Positions 34,474 to 43,826 of a stretch of 64,000 nucleotides of DNA are shown in pieces. Made by a program: the position numbers and the translations under genes. The stretch is from Bacteroidota bacterium (GTDB taxonomy: Bacteria > Bacteroidota > Bacteroidia > AKYH767-A > 2013-40CM-41-45): NCBI GenBank assembly GCA_016711505.1, contig JADJSV010000001.1, positions 496,001 through 560,000 of the forward strand, in the 5' to 3' direction. Each line of letters starts with the position of its first letter. Within the stretch, counting starts at the first letter, position 1. A model generated the notes under the pieces. It had not been told where the DNA came from and did no database searches. It worked only from the letters and a program-made list of their open reading frames with translations.

Positions 34474-36813
34474 CTATTTCCCAAGTCCGAAAGGAACATG
34501 CAATTGAACTGATACATTTCTTCCCATATCCTCAACTCCATTTGTACCCAGATTGCGAAGCAAAGAATATTGATTGTAGAAATTAGTATTCAAAACGTTA
34601 TTTGCAGAGATCGTCAGGTCAAAAAATTGATTTCCCCAACGGAAACTTCCACCTAAATGAAAATCCATTAGTAAATAACTTTCACTCGTTTTTTCAGTTG
34701 ATGCAATGTTGGTTCTTTCTGAATAATTTCTTGCTGCCAGGGTTAAAAATGGTTTGTACAGATAATTCATCTTTTCACTTTTGATTGTAAGAGCAGCAGT
34801 TAATTTGTTGGAAGGAATTTCGGGTAAATATCCTGCACCATCAAATTTTCCTTCCAACATGCTATATGAAAGCTGAAGTTTTATCCATTTTGCAGCTGGT
34901 GGATTTATCGTAACTCCAATTTCTACTCCGTTGATCGAAGCATCTGCCTGATCATATCTGAATATATTAAACGTATCAACCTGATTTGAATCTATCGGGA
35001 GAATTGTATCAATACCTGAATCAAATGCATAAATGTAATCTTTGATCATGTTTGAAAATCCTTTCATCTCTATTGCAATAGCAGGAAATTCCAGCTTTAT
35101 ATTCAGATCATATTGCAGATTTGATTCTTGTTTCAAAGACAGATCTCCTATCTCAAATCTATTCTTTCTCGTATGTAATGAATAATTCGCGAGCTGAAGA
35201 TAATTTGGTGTTTCAGATCCTGACGCGGCTCCGATCTTGAAAGTTAAAAACTTCAAAGGCTGATAGGAAATTGAACCTGATGAATTGATTGATAAATAAT
35301 CGTCCTTAAAATTTATTGCTGAGCGTGATGAAGATGTATCGTTTAAACCTTTATATGTTTTCAATTCAACATTTTTCATTATTGCCTGCGCCGAACCTTG
35401 AATTAAAAATCTCTTCCATGTATAATTTATATTAGCAAAGCCTCTTTGTCCCGATTCCTTTGCATCAGGAATCCGGCTGAAGGTACCTTTGTTGTTAACT
35501 TCTTTCATGTTCCCTCCAGCACCTATATTGAAAGCAAATTTCTTTAACGGATTGCTTGCATACCGGATGTTGTAATTTATCGCTGCAAGATCGAGCCCAT
35601 CAGTATTCTCAATTACGTTTTCAAAATTGTTCATGAATGTTTTATTTTCATTCATCTGATAGGAAAGATCAATTGCAATCAAAGATTTTTTTACAAAGAG
35701 AGTTGTAGTAGACCTGAACAGATTATTTTGCACTTCCTGATATGGAGTTGAAATTTTCCGATCTCTTTCTATTCCGTCTGCCAGGTTCTGAGCTTCTTCA
35801 GGTATTTCTATTATTCCATTTTTATGTGTCAGAGATGATAAAGTAATTTTACTCATTCCCCATTTTTTATTTAAACCGATTGTTGCTTTTACATCAGAAG
35901 AATTGAATTTGCTGTTAGAGGCAAAGGCACGCTCTTCCGTGTTGACCACCTTTGTTGAATCTCCACCTTGAATATAACTTGTCTCTGATTGAAAGCCAAA
36001 TCTCAAAGAGTAAAACAGCCCTTTTGCCGACGAACCCTTAAAACCTGCCTGTCCGTCTAAACCAACAGTATTCGAATTGAAACGAAGTTTTACATCTCCT
36101 GTTTTCTTCCCTGTAATCGGTGTTCGCTCATCCTGCAGAATGACAACACCAAAAGATCCTGAACCGAGTATGGAAGAAGCTGCACTACTTACAACTTCAA
36201 TATTTTCTATTCCGTTGAAATTAATTCCGGGTGAATAATAATCATCCCAAAAATTACTTTCCAGCATAGTTCCTTCTACAAAATATCCTACACGATTTAT
36301 TCCGGAGCCGTGGATGGACAAATGTGTATTTCCATTTCCGTCTGAGATCACTTCTGATTCGGGATTATATGCCAGTGAACTTATCACATCGATCGAGCCA
36401 TGTTTTGAAAGTTCTTTAGTTGAATATACGGCAACAGGTAAAATAGAATTCATAGGCAGCTGGTTATGAAAACTAGTCTGCGTAGTTACTTCCGGAGAAA
36501 GAATGGATCTAACAAGTTCAACGTTAATTACGACAGCACTGTCGGAAGTTGAAATCGTTCTTACTTCAGTCTGATAACCTTCTTTCGAAAATCGTATGTG
36601 CACAGTACCGATACCGACATTGGTTAAAATATACGTACCACCTTCTTTTGAAATATCGGATTTGTTTAACTCCGGTATATATACTGTAACACCTTCATGC
36701 AAAAGTGTTACATCTGCTTTGTCAGAAACTATACCACTGACAGTATGTTGTGCATTAGCAAAATTGGATATTGTGAATAGTATAATCAGTATTGGTACAA
36801 TTCTTCTCATCAT
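34474..36813 (-). CDS. TonB-dependent outer-membrane receptor
   Basis: 779 residues. Signal peptide ending ANAQ (about 1-21), a carboxypeptidase-like or PEGA-type regulatory beta-sandwich (22-115, with GTYILTNVGIGTVHIRF), a plug domain (about 120-240, with HGSGINRVGYFVEGTML and IENIEVVSSAAS), then a beta-barrel of alternating strands to the end. TonB receptors import large or scarce ligands using proton-motive force; the ligand cannot be told here. No SusD-like or DUF4249 partner follows. The start codon lies inside the 3' end of the flavoprotein gene, an unusual 59-bp overlap explained by that gene's truncation. Confidence 0.88.
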   Translation of the reverse strand: MMRRIVPILIILFTISNFANAQHTVSGIVSDKADVTLLHEGVTVYIPELNKSDISKEGGTYILTNVGIGTVHIRFSKEGYQTEVRTISTSDSAVVINVELVRSILSPEVTTQTSFHNQLPMNSILPVAVYSTKELSKHGSIDVISSLAYNPESEVISDGNGNTHLSIHGSGINRVGYFVEGTMLESNFWDDYYSPGINFNGIENIEVVSSAASSILGSGSFGVVILQDERTPITGKKTGDVKLRFNSNTVGLDGQAGFKGSSAKGLFYSLRFGFQSETSYIQGGDSTKVVNTEERAFASNSKFNSSDVKATIGLNKKWGMSKITLSSLTHKNGIIEIPEEAQNLADGIERDRKISTPYQEVQNNLFRSTTTLFVKKSLIAIDLSYQMNENKTFMNNFENVIENTDGLDLAAINYNIRYASNPLKKFAFNIGAGGNMKEVNNKGTFSRIPDAKESGQRGFANINYTWKRFLIQGSAQAIMKNVELKTYKGLNDTSSSRSAINFKDDYLSINSSGSISYQPLKFLTFKIGAASGSETPNYLQLANYSLHTRKNRFEIGDLSLKQESNLQYDLNIKLEFPAIAIEMKGFSNMIKDYIYAFDSGIDTILPIDSNQVDTFNIFRYDQADASINGVEIGVTINPPAAKWIKLQLSYSMLEGKFDGAGYLPEIPSNKLTAALTIKSEKMNYLYKPFLTLAARNYSERTNIASTEKTSESYLLMDFHLGGSFRWGNQFFDLTISANNVLNTNFYNQYSLLRNLGTNGVEDMGRNVSVQLHVPFGLGK

Positions 36814-37933
36814 TCTTAAATAAATTCGGTATCAGTTTGCTTTCCATTGTTTTGAAATCTACTTCTGATAAGTCTATTCCGCCACAAGTCACAAATTCTT
36901 CTTTGAAAGTTGTTTTTCCCTTAACCTCATACTGATCATTCACGAGCGTATTCACTATTCGGTTTAAAGTATCCTTCGAAATATTTCCGATGATCTGTTC
37001 GCCGTCAATTTTCAATTTGTATAATATATATTCCCATAATCGTTTAGGCAATTCAATTTCATTGAGTCTGAAAAGTGTTCGCTTTGGATATTTTGCTTTC
37101 ACTTGTAGAATGAGGTCTCTCACATCCCCTTCCTTTTTATTGATCCAGTTGACTGCAACTGAAAATTCATATTTCATTGCTGCTAATTGCCGTGCTGCGA
37201 ATGAACTTAGTTTAAGTACGGCCGGACCGCTGATTCCCCAATGGGTTATCAATAACGGACCACTATATTCCAGTTTTGTACCAACGATCTTTACCTGCGC
37301 GTCCGGTACACTTATGCCCATTAATGCTGAAATTGTTTTATCCCTGAAATTAAATGTAAAGAGCGACGGAACAGGATCAACAATACTGTGATTTGTTGAA
37401 AACATCCAATTGAAACCGGATTTATTCGGATGTCCACCGGTTGCGATAAGTACAGCATCGAAGAGCTCTGAATCATCGTTGTCAAAAGTCAGTTCAATCT
37501 GATTGTTTTTGCCGGCTATCTTTTTTATGTTGCTTCCAAGTGAAAACTGAACACCTGAAGTTTCTGCTTCCTCCATCAGGCAATCAATAATGGTCTGTGA
37601 ATCATTTGTGACCGGAAACATGCGGCCATCCGATTCTGTTTTCAATTCTACTCCTCGATCGAAGAACCAGTTTACTGTATCTCCACAAGCAAACTGCATG
37701 AATGCCTGACGAAGTTCTTTTGATCCACGAGGATAATTCTTTATCAATTGAGATACTTCAAAGCACGAGTGAGTAACATTGCATCTTCCGCCACCACTGA
37801 CTTTTACTTTTGCAAGCATTTTGTTGCTCTTTTCAAAGACGATGACTGTGGCATGTGGCAACAGACTTTTCATTCTGATGGCACCAAAAAATCCGGCAGC
37901 TCCGGCACCTATGACAGCGATTTTTTTTCTCAA
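36755..37933 (-). CDS. BaiN/HI0933-like flavoprotein, C-terminally truncated
   Basis: 392 residues. The N-terminus has the dinucleotide-binding motif GAGAAGFFGAIR and the family's VSGGGRCNVTHS motif; DAVLIATGGHPNKSG and THWGISGPAVLKLS follow, and CGGIDLSEVDFKTMESK marks the late conserved region. Family members then continue with a segment containing FAGE-LD and GG-N-Q-A motifs that contacts FAD. Here that part is absent: after IPNLF the frame runs through the start of the TonB receptor and ends. About 30 conserved residues are lost and 15 unrelated ones gained, so activity is doubtful. A deletion joining this gene to the receptor start is the simplest account. The gene is divergent from mutS2. 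Confidence 0.82.
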   Translation of the reverse strand: MRKKIAVIGAGAAGFFGAIRMKSLLPHATVIVFEKSNKMLAKVKVSGGGRCNVTHSCFEVSQLIKNYPRGSKELRQAFMQFACGDTVNWFFDRGVELKTESDGRMFPVTNDSQTIIDCLMEEAETSGVQFSLGSNIKKIAGKNNQIELTFDNDDSELFDAVLIATGGHPNKSGFNWMFSTNHSIVDPVPSLFTFNFRDKTISALMGISVPDAQVKIVGTKLEYSGPLLITHWGISGPAVLKLSSFAARQLAAMKYEFSVAVNWINKKEGDVRDLILQVKAKYPKRTLFRLNEIELPKRLWEYILYKLKIDGEQIIGNISKDTLNRIVNTLVNDQYEVKGKTTFKEEFVTCGGIDLSEVDFKTMESKLIPNLFKNDEKNCTNTDYTIHNIQFC

Positions 37934-37980
37934 GACAGGGAGGGATTGGGGACCAAGATAAGAGGAAAAGTTGGTTAACA

Positions 37981-38053
37981 GTTAACAGGTTTTCAGGTTT
38001 ACAGGTTTACAGGTTGGCAACCTGCAAACCTGTAAACCTGTCAACCTGCAAAC
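37981..38053. repeat. Palindrome of ACAGGTTT words between divergent genes
   Basis: Arms 37994-38016 and 38018-38040 pair over 23 bp with one mismatch and essentially no loop; weaker pairing extends to 37981 and 38053. Each arm is three or more copies of an ACAGGTTT-like 8-mer. It lies upstream of both mutS2 and the flavoprotein gene, so it cannot be a simple terminator. Confidence 0.75.
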
Positions 38054-38101
38054 ATTCTAAAATAGGCGTTTATCAATCGAAGAAATTTTGAAATAAGAAA
38101 C

Positions 38102-38109
38102 TATCTTTG
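38102..38109 (+). promoter_or_regulatory. Bacteroidota -7 box for mutS2
   Basis: TATCTTTG matches TAnnTTTG, 24 bp upstream of ATG 38134. Confidence 0.6.
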
Positions 38110-38133
38110 TGGCGCAAAAAGTGCAGATTTAGA

Positions 38134-40215
38134 ATGAACATTTCAGGAACAGATACATTACAATTATTTGAGTTTGACAAGATAAGAGAACATGTTCTTG
38201 AATATTGCCGTTGCCGCAGGTCTAAAGAAAAGGCTGAACTGCTTGCACCGGAAACCAGCAGGGATTTGCTGACGATCATGCTCAAGCAGACTGATGAATA
38301 CAAGCAGACTCTTGCAATTCGCGGATATTTTCCGGATACTTTTTTTGAAGACTTTGAACAGGAAGCTGATCTTTTGGTGATCTCCAATTCTGTTCTTAGT
38401 GAAATTCAGTTTAGCAGAATCCGTTCGGCTTCTGTTACGGTAAACAGTATCCTTGAATTTTTCGAAGAACGGATCGATTCATTTGTCACTTTAAAAACCC
38501 TTGCTGAAAAAGTTTACATCACAAATGCTGTCATCGAAATGATCAGTGAGATCATTGATGCACATGGGATGATGAAGAACAATGCATCTCCGGAGTTGCA
38601 GGAGATCCGTTCGGCGCTATTTTCAAAACGCCGGGAAGCTGATAAAAGATTTCGTTCGTTCATCAATGAAATGAAAAAGAAAGGCTGGCTGCGTGACAAT
38701 GAAGAAAATTTTTATAATAACCGCAGGGTTTTAGCAGTCCCATCAGAATACAGACGCGATGTAAAAGGCCTGGTACATGGAAAAAGTGATACAGGAAAAA
38801 CAACTTTCATAGAGCCCGATGAACTCGTAGAACTAAACAACGACATCTCTGAACTCGAACAAGACGAACGGAATGAGATCCGGCGATTGTTGCGTGAACT
38901 CACAGACAATCTACGAACACATTCATTTCTGATAAAAAACTATCACAACTTTTTAAGTGAGCTGGATTTTGTAAGAGCAAAAGCCCTTTTTGCAATTGAC
39001 ATAAACGGCAATTTGCCACAACTAAGTAAAAACAGCATTGTTGAATTATACAATGCAGTACATCCACTGCTCTATCTTCAGAATAAGGCACAGTTAAAAC
39101 CGGTTGTACCACTTACTCTCAAGCTTGATCAGGAAAAAAGAATTCTGATCATCAGCGGACCAAATGCAGGGGGAAAATCGATCACATTAAAAACACTTGG
39201 CTTGTTGCAATTGATGCTTCAAAGCGGCTTACTTATTTCTGCAGAAGAAAAATCGCAGATGTGTTTCTTCAATCATTTTCTTGCTGATATTGGCGACAGT
39301 CAGTCGATAGAATATGCATTAAGTACATACAGCTCCCGGTTGATCCGCATGAATCAATTTTTGCGGATTGCCAATAATCGCTCGCTTATTCTCATCGATG
39401 AATTCGGTACAGGAACTGATCCTGAACTTGGTGGTGCAATTGCCGAGACAGTTTTGGAAGAATTGAATAAACGTAAAGCATTCGGAATTTTCACTACTCA
39501 TTATACAAACATCAAACTTTTAGCAGATCAGCTTGATGGCGTTTTTAACGGTTCTATGCTCTTTGACCCGGAGACATTGATGCCAAAATATAAATTGCTC
39601 GTCGGACAGCCGGGAAGTTCATACACTTTTGAAGTTGCTGAAAAGATCGGTCTTCCTAAACATGTGATCGATCGTGCCCGGAAAAAAATTCAGAAGGACA
39701 AATTGAAATTAAACAATATGTTGTCTGAACTGCACCAGCAGAAAAATCAGCTGGAAGAAGAACTGAAAGCACTAAAAGACAGTCGTGAAAAATCGGAAGC
39801 TGCTACAGGAAAATACAATTTACTTTCAGATAAGATGAAAGAGAAATTGGAAAAGGACAATGAGAAGCGCGAAGAGATCCGGAAGCTTGTTGAACTTGGC
39901 AGAAAGACTCAAGCCTTAGCACTTGAATGGGAAAAAACGAAAGACAAAAAGGAGATCATTAAAAAGTTCGTCGGTTCAATGACGGCTGAAAAAAAGAAGC
40001 GTGCTGCAGATAATACCCCTGAAAAGATCTCGAAACGAAAAAAAGAACTCATCGAAAAACTTTCAGCAGAAATTAAAGTCGGTTCAAAAGTAAGAATGCT
40101 CCGCAGTAAAAACGTCGGCACTGTCGAAAAGATAAAAAAGAATATTGTTTATGTAAATTTTGGGAATATTATGGCGGAGGTTAATATTGTGAATCTGGAA
40201 GTAGCTGAAAAATAA
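38134..40215 (+). CDS. mutS2: MutS2 family DNA-binding ATPase without Smr domain
   Basis: 693 residues. It lacks the N-terminal mismatch-recognition domains of MutS and carries the MutS2 core and ATPase: Walker A GPNAGGKS (about 342-349), the STYSSRL signature region, Walker B LILIDEFGTGTDP (about 418-430) and the THY switch. A long Lys/Glu-rich coiled coil (about 515-630) follows, then a short KOW-like end (GSKVRMLRSKNVGTVEKI). The C-terminal Smr endonuclease domain of classical MutS2 is absent, as is common in this phylum, so an endonuclease role should not be assumed. MutS2 proteins act on recombination intermediates or collided ribosomes. ATG 38134 is preferred over TTG 38107, which overlaps the promoter box. 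The gene is convergent with moxR. Confidence 0.92.
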   Translation: MNISGTDTLQLFEFDKIREHVLEYCRCRRSKEKAELLAPETSRDLLTIMLKQTDEYKQTLAIRGYFPDTFFEDFEQEADLLVISNSVLSEIQFSRIRSASVTVNSILEFFEERIDSFVTLKTLAEKVYITNAVIEMISEIIDAHGMMKNNASPELQEIRSALFSKRREADKRFRSFINEMKKKGWLRDNEENFYNNRRVLAVPSEYRRDVKGLVHGKSDTGKTTFIEPDELVELNNDISELEQDERNEIRRLLRELTDNLRTHSFLIKNYHNFLSELDFVRAKALFAIDINGNLPQLSKNSIVELYNAVHPLLYLQNKAQLKPVVPLTLKLDQEKRILIISGPNAGGKSITLKTLGLLQLMLQSGLLISAEEKSQMCFFNHFLADIGDSQSIEYALSTYSSRLIRMNQFLRIANNRSLILIDEFGTGTDPELGGAIAETVLEELNKRKAFGIFTTHYTNIKLLADQLDGVFNGSMLFDPETLMPKYKLLVGQPGSSYTFEVAEKIGLPKHVIDRARKKIQKDKLKLNNMLSELHQQKNQLEEELKALKDSREKSEAATGKYNLLSDKMKEKLEKDNEKREEIRKLVELGRKTQALALEWEKTKDKKEIIKKFVGSMTAEKKKRAADNTPEKISKRKKELIEKLSAEIKVGSKVRMLRSKNVGTVEKIKKNIVYVNFGNIMAEVNIVNLEVAEK

Positions 40216-40220
40216 TTCCC

Positions 40221-40540
40221 TTTTTTTATTTTCGGATTTTTGTACTTATGCTAAAAGCTTCGTGAACTCGTAGGATAGTTATATAAGGGATGATATTTTT
40301 AACACTTAGAGCACAAAGTTCACAAAAGAGCACGGAAAAATTCCGTGTACTTTTGTGAACTTTGTGCTCTAAGTATTTATTTTTTTATTTTCGGATTTTG
40401 TACTTATGCTTAAAGCTTCGTGACCCCGTAGGATAGTTCTATAAGGGATGATATTTTTAACACTAAGAGCACAAAGTTCACAAAAGAGCACGGAAAAATT
40501 CCGTGTACTTTTGTGAACTTTGTGCTCTTAGTGTTTATTT
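40221..40540. repeat. Tandem 158-bp duplication, each copy with a 34-bp-arm hairpin
   Basis: Copy 1 is about 40221-40380, copy 2 about 40381-40540; equivalent words are exactly 158 bp apart (40255 and 40413; 40331 and 40489). Hairpin 1: 40304-40337 with 40341-40374. Hairpin 2: 40462-40495 with 40499-40532. Both have 34-bp arms, a 3-base loop and the same two unpaired positions. A T-A pair in hairpin 1 is an A-T pair in hairpin 2. It sits between convergent mutS2 and moxR and may terminate both. Confidence 0.85.
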
Positions 40541-40543
40541 TTT

Positions 40544-41509
40544 CTAAAATAAATTCGCAATGATCTTCTCAATCGTTACACCATCCGCCTCGGCACGATA
40601 ATTCCGAACGATACGATGACGAAGAATAGGAACTGCAACTGCTTTTACATCTTCTATATCCGGTGAGAATTTTCCATTTAATGCAGCATGACACTTAGCT
40701 CCAATTACAAGGTATTGCGATGCCCGCGGGCCTGCTCCCCAAGCTAAGTAGTTATTGATCTCTGCACTGGCGGAAGGCGTATTCGGACGAGTTTTTGTTG
40801 CAAGAGTTACGGCATACTTGAGAACGTTATCAGGAATAGGAATTCTTCTTACCAATTCCTGAAAATATAATATTTCCTGAGCACTGATAACCTTCTCAAG
40901 CTTCGGCCGGAAATCTGATGTCGTGTTTTTAACTACTTCTAATTCCTGCTCAAACTCCGGGTACGTTAAAAACACGTTGAACATAAAACGATCCAGCTGT
41001 GCTTCCGGTAAAGGATAAGTTCCCTCCTGCTCAATTGGATTCTGAGTTGCTAATACAAAGAACGGCTGATCTAATGCATATCTCTTTCCTGCCGCTGTTA
41101 CTGCATACTCTTGCATTGATTCCAGCAAAGCAGATTGTGTTTTCGGCGGCGTCCGGTTGATCTCATCTGCTAAAATTATATTCGCAAACAAAGGCCCCTT
41201 AATGAATTTGAATTGTCTTGACTCATCAAGAATTTCTGTTCCAATAATATCTGATGGCATCAGATCCGGTGTAAACTGGATCCGGTTATAGGTAAGACCT
41301 AAAGTCTGGGCAATGGTATTTACAAGTAATGTCTTTGCCAACCCCGGTACACCGACCAGAAGACAATGTCCACGACTGAAAATAGAGATGAGAACATCGC
41401 GAACGACTTCGTCCTGACCGATAATTACTTTACCGATCTCAGCTCTTAACTTTTTATATTTCTGGACAAGATCCTGAACTGCTTCGACGTCGGAATTGTA
41501 GTTTGACAT
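40544..41509 (-). CDS. MoxR family AAA+ ATPase
   Basis: 321 residues, full length for the MoxR subfamily. Walker A GVPGLAKT (53-60), Walker B ILADEINR (111-118), sensor text FVLATQNPIEQEGTYPLPEA and the arginine-finger region EAQLDRFMF are all visible; the C-terminal lid domain follows. MoxR ATPases act as chaperones for VWA-domain partners, often in envelope complexes. In many Bacteroidota moxR is next to a DUF58 gene and Bat genes; here the neighbours are PPIase genes, and the nearest VWA-like gene is 16 kb away. It is likely the last gene of a minus-strand unit with the SurA-like gene, 30 bp upstream. Confidence 0.93.
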   Translation of the reverse strand: MSNYNSDVEAVQDLVQKYKKLRAEIGKVIIGQDEVVRDVLISIFSRGHCLLVGVPGLAKTLLVNTIAQTLGLTYNRIQFTPDLMPSDIIGTEILDESRQFKFIKGPLFANIILADEINRTPPKTQSALLESMQEYAVTAAGKRYALDQPFFVLATQNPIEQEGTYPLPEAQLDRFMFNVFLTYPEFEQELEVVKNTTSDFRPKLEKVISAQEILYFQELVRRIPIPDNVLKYAVTLATKTRPNTPSASAEINNYLAWGAGPRASQYLVIGAKCHAALNGKFSPDIEDVKAVAVPILRHRIVRNYRAEADGVTIEKIIANLF

Positions 41510-41539
41510 ACTTTTTAATTAATAATTAATAATGAATAA

Positions 41540-42901
41540 TTAATTGACTGTTTTTTTCCAGTGATTCAGGAGGGCACAATCTTCATGACCTTCGTTAAGT
41601 TGGATGTATGTAGATTTGATCTTTTTAGAAACCCACTCGCTCAATGCTTTGTTTTGTTTCTCACTGGTTGCAACTTCCTGGATCTTTGTGTAATCGTCTT
41701 TCAGATTTGCTTTGTGTGGCTGAGTTCTGCTTTTCAGCATCACCAGTCGATATGCTGTTTTGCCATCGGTATTATTCATTACCAAAGGTGAAGAAACTCT
41801 ACCGATCTGCATAGAATCTACCTGAAAGAATAACAATCTGTCAATTTTATCCGGTGAAAGTTTTGTTGTATTAGTCTCTGGATTGATCAATAGGCCACCG
41901 TTATTCTTTGTCTCTTCATCATCAGAAAACTTCTGTGCGGCTTCTTCAAACGTTATTGTTCCTGCAATGATCTGTGATTTAAGACTGTCCAGTTGACTTA
42001 CGCAACTCATTAATGCTGCATCATCAGTTGTAGGTTGTAATAATATGTGACGGATATTGATCTGATCGCCTCTTCTTTCTATCAGTTGCAAAATATGAAA
42101 TCCGAATTTTGTTTCTATAACAGGAGAAATATCACCCGGCTTTAAAGTAAAAGCTGCAGCTTCAAATTCCGGAACCATTGTACCGCGGTCAAAAAATCCT
42201 AACTCGCCACCTTTTTTTGCTGATGAAGGATCTTTAGAATAAAGCGCCGCATAAACAGCAAAATCGGCTTCGCCGGAAAGGATCTTTCTTCTGTATTCTT
42301 CAAGTTCTGTGCGGACAGCTAGTTTTTGGGCTTTAGTAACAGATGGTTTGCGGACGATCTGCCCTATTTCCATTTCTGCATCCATGTATGGTAAACTATC
42401 AGACGGAATACTTTCAAAATAAATTCTTACATCACTTGGTGAGGCAGTAACATCTTTTGTAATTTTTGATTGCATCGTCTGAACTAATAATTGTTCCTGA
42501 ATTACTTCTCGGAATTCAGACTTTAGCTGACGGATACTCGTCTTGAAATATTCTTCCAGTTTTTCTTCTGAACCGATCTGCTTCACGTAATAACGCATCC
42601 TGCGGTCAAGCTCACCTTCTACCTGAGAGTCAGCTACAGTAACAGAATCAATATCGGCCTGATTGATCATCAGTTTTTGTAATAACAACTGATCGAGAAT
42701 TGTACAACGGATATTCGACGTTCCCGCCCCGCCTTGTGCAATATACTGTACGTATTGTTTTTCAACATCAGAATGCAGAATGATCTTGTTTCCTACAACA
42801 GCGTCAACTTTATCAATTATTTCCTGAGAAAAAGCCTGAGTACTTAATCCAATGATGCCGGCAATTGCAATCGACTTAATTACGCTATAATTTGTTTTCA
42901 T
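41540..42901 (-). CDS. SurA-like periplasmic peptidyl-prolyl isomerase
   Basis: 453 residues from ATG 42901, chosen over ATG 42913 because it places a basic N-terminus (MKTNYSVIK) before the hydrophobic signal segment. Signal peptide to about residue 26, a SurA N-terminal chaperone region (27-160, with AVVGNKIILHSDVEKQ), then two parvulin-type rotamase domains (about 173-276, with GGELGFFDRGTMVPEFE, and 280-396, the second more divergent). SurA escorts outer-membrane proteins to the BAM complex. It follows the lipoprotein and the PpiC-like gene on the same strand with short gaps, so the three probably form one envelope-folding operon with moxR downstream. Confidence 0.9.
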   Translation of the reverse strand: MKTNYSVIKSIAIAGIIGLSTQAFSQEIIDKVDAVVGNKIILHSDVEKQYVQYIAQGGAGTSNIRCTILDQLLLQKLMINQADIDSVTVADSQVEGELDRRMRYYVKQIGSEEKLEEYFKTSIRQLKSEFREVIQEQLLVQTMQSKITKDVTASPSDVRIYFESIPSDSLPYMDAEMEIGQIVRKPSVTKAQKLAVRTELEEYRRKILSGEADFAVYAALYSKDPSSAKKGGELGFFDRGTMVPEFEAAAFTLKPGDISPVIETKFGFHILQLIERRGDQINIRHILLQPTTDDAALMSCVSQLDSLKSQIIAGTITFEEAAQKFSDDEETKNNGGLLINPETNTTKLSPDKIDRLLFFQVDSMQIGRVSSPLVMNNTDGKTAYRLVMLKSRTQPHKANLKDDYTKIQEVATSEKQNKALSEWVSKKIKSTYIQLNEGHEDCALLNHWKKTVN

Positions 42902-42923
42902 ATTCGGGTGCAAAGTTAACAGA

Positions 42924-43826
42924 TTAAAAGACTTCTACATCATTGCTTTTTAAGGCATCTTCATAAGCCTGTTTCTCCATTTGTTCAATTAATTTGAGCT
43001 TCCGCTGATTAGTAATGATCATTCTGATGTTATTCCTTTCAAAGCTCAAGGGTGAGACGCTATTCTTCACCATAAAGCCTTTAATATTTACCAGGTAGAT
43101 CGTACTGGAGTCCTCAATTTCAACTACGCGGTTATTTTGCAGAAATTGTTCTTTATCGTAGGTCTTGATCGGAATCTCTTTCAACAGATCATCAAATAAA
43201 AGCCAGGTATTGTCATCAAGAAAGTAATTTAAGGCATATTGATGGCAATAATCTTCCAGTAATTGTCTGTCTTTTTTTGAATTGCTTTTATACCACTCTT
43301 TAACTTTGTTCAGTTTGGGTGACTTCTTATTTAATCTGAGATAAATTACTTTGATGATATTATCCTTTAACTCAAAATTGTCGGGATTATTCTTATAAAA
43401 TGCAGCAATTTCTTCTTCACTGATCACAGTATCCAGTTTTTGTCTGATCAATTCGGTTTCGTACTGATAAGTCAGAAGTGAATTCCGGTATTCTTCCAGT
43501 TTCTTCTCTACATTCTTTTTCTCATCGGCCAGATTACGTTCAGCTTTCCTTAAAACAGCTTTCTGTCGAAACCAGTTGTCGATGTAATTTTTGATGATTG
43601 TTACGCTGTCTTCTCTGCTTGCTCCAGCCGGAACTAATCCTTGAATATCTTCCGGATAAAGAAAATAATCGAATGCCCTTGCAACAGCATCCCGCCCTTC
43701 ATTCTCATCGCGACGAAAATAATTGCAGGCTGAAAGCTGCAAAACGAGAAGAAATAAAACGATCAGTTGCTTCAAATTTCTATATTCAATTGATTCCTTA
43801 AAATTAATAAACTTCGAAGGATTCAT
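42924..43826 (-). CDS. Predicted lipoprotein, PPIase-associated (SurA N-domain-like)
   Basis: 300 residues. An unusually long N-terminal region precedes a lipoprotein signal with lipobox LSAC (cysteine at about residue 34), so the mature protein would be membrane-anchored in the periplasm. The rest is charged and helical, with a long coiled-coil-like stretch (about 85-120) and EEEIAAFYKNNPDNFELKD, a motif common in the N-terminal helices of PpiC/SurA-like chaperones; no complete rotamase domain is recognisable. Its position between PpiC-like and SurA-like genes supports a chaperone role, by inference. Start choice is uncertain: ATG 43826 lies inside a hairpin, and a TTG near 43775 would give a more typical lipoprotein signal. 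Confidence 0.75.
   Translation of the reverse strand: MNPSKFINFKESIEYRNLKQLIVLFLLVLQLSACNYFRRDENEGRDAVARAFDYFLYPEDIQGLVPAGASREDSVTIIKNYIDNWFRQKAVLRKAERNLADEKKNVEKKLEEYRNSLLTYQYETELIRQKLDTVISEEEIAAFYKNNPDNFELKDNIIKVIYLRLNKKSPKLNKVKEWYKSNSKKDRQLLEDYCHQYALNYFLDDNTWLLFDDLLKEIPIKTYDKEQFLQNNRVVEIEDSSTIYLVNIKGFMVKNSVSPLSFERNNIRMIITNQRKLKLIEQMEKQAYEDALKSNDVEVF

Noticed and set aside
38107..38133. TTG start for mutS2 at 38107
   Set aside because: It overlaps the TATCTTTG promoter box, so it would lie at or before the transcript start; ATG 38134 fits the family.
40221..40540. Riboswitch or rRNA-type element between mutS2 and moxR
   Set aside because: It lies downstream of both convergent genes and has no known aptamer features; a duplicated palindrome explains it.
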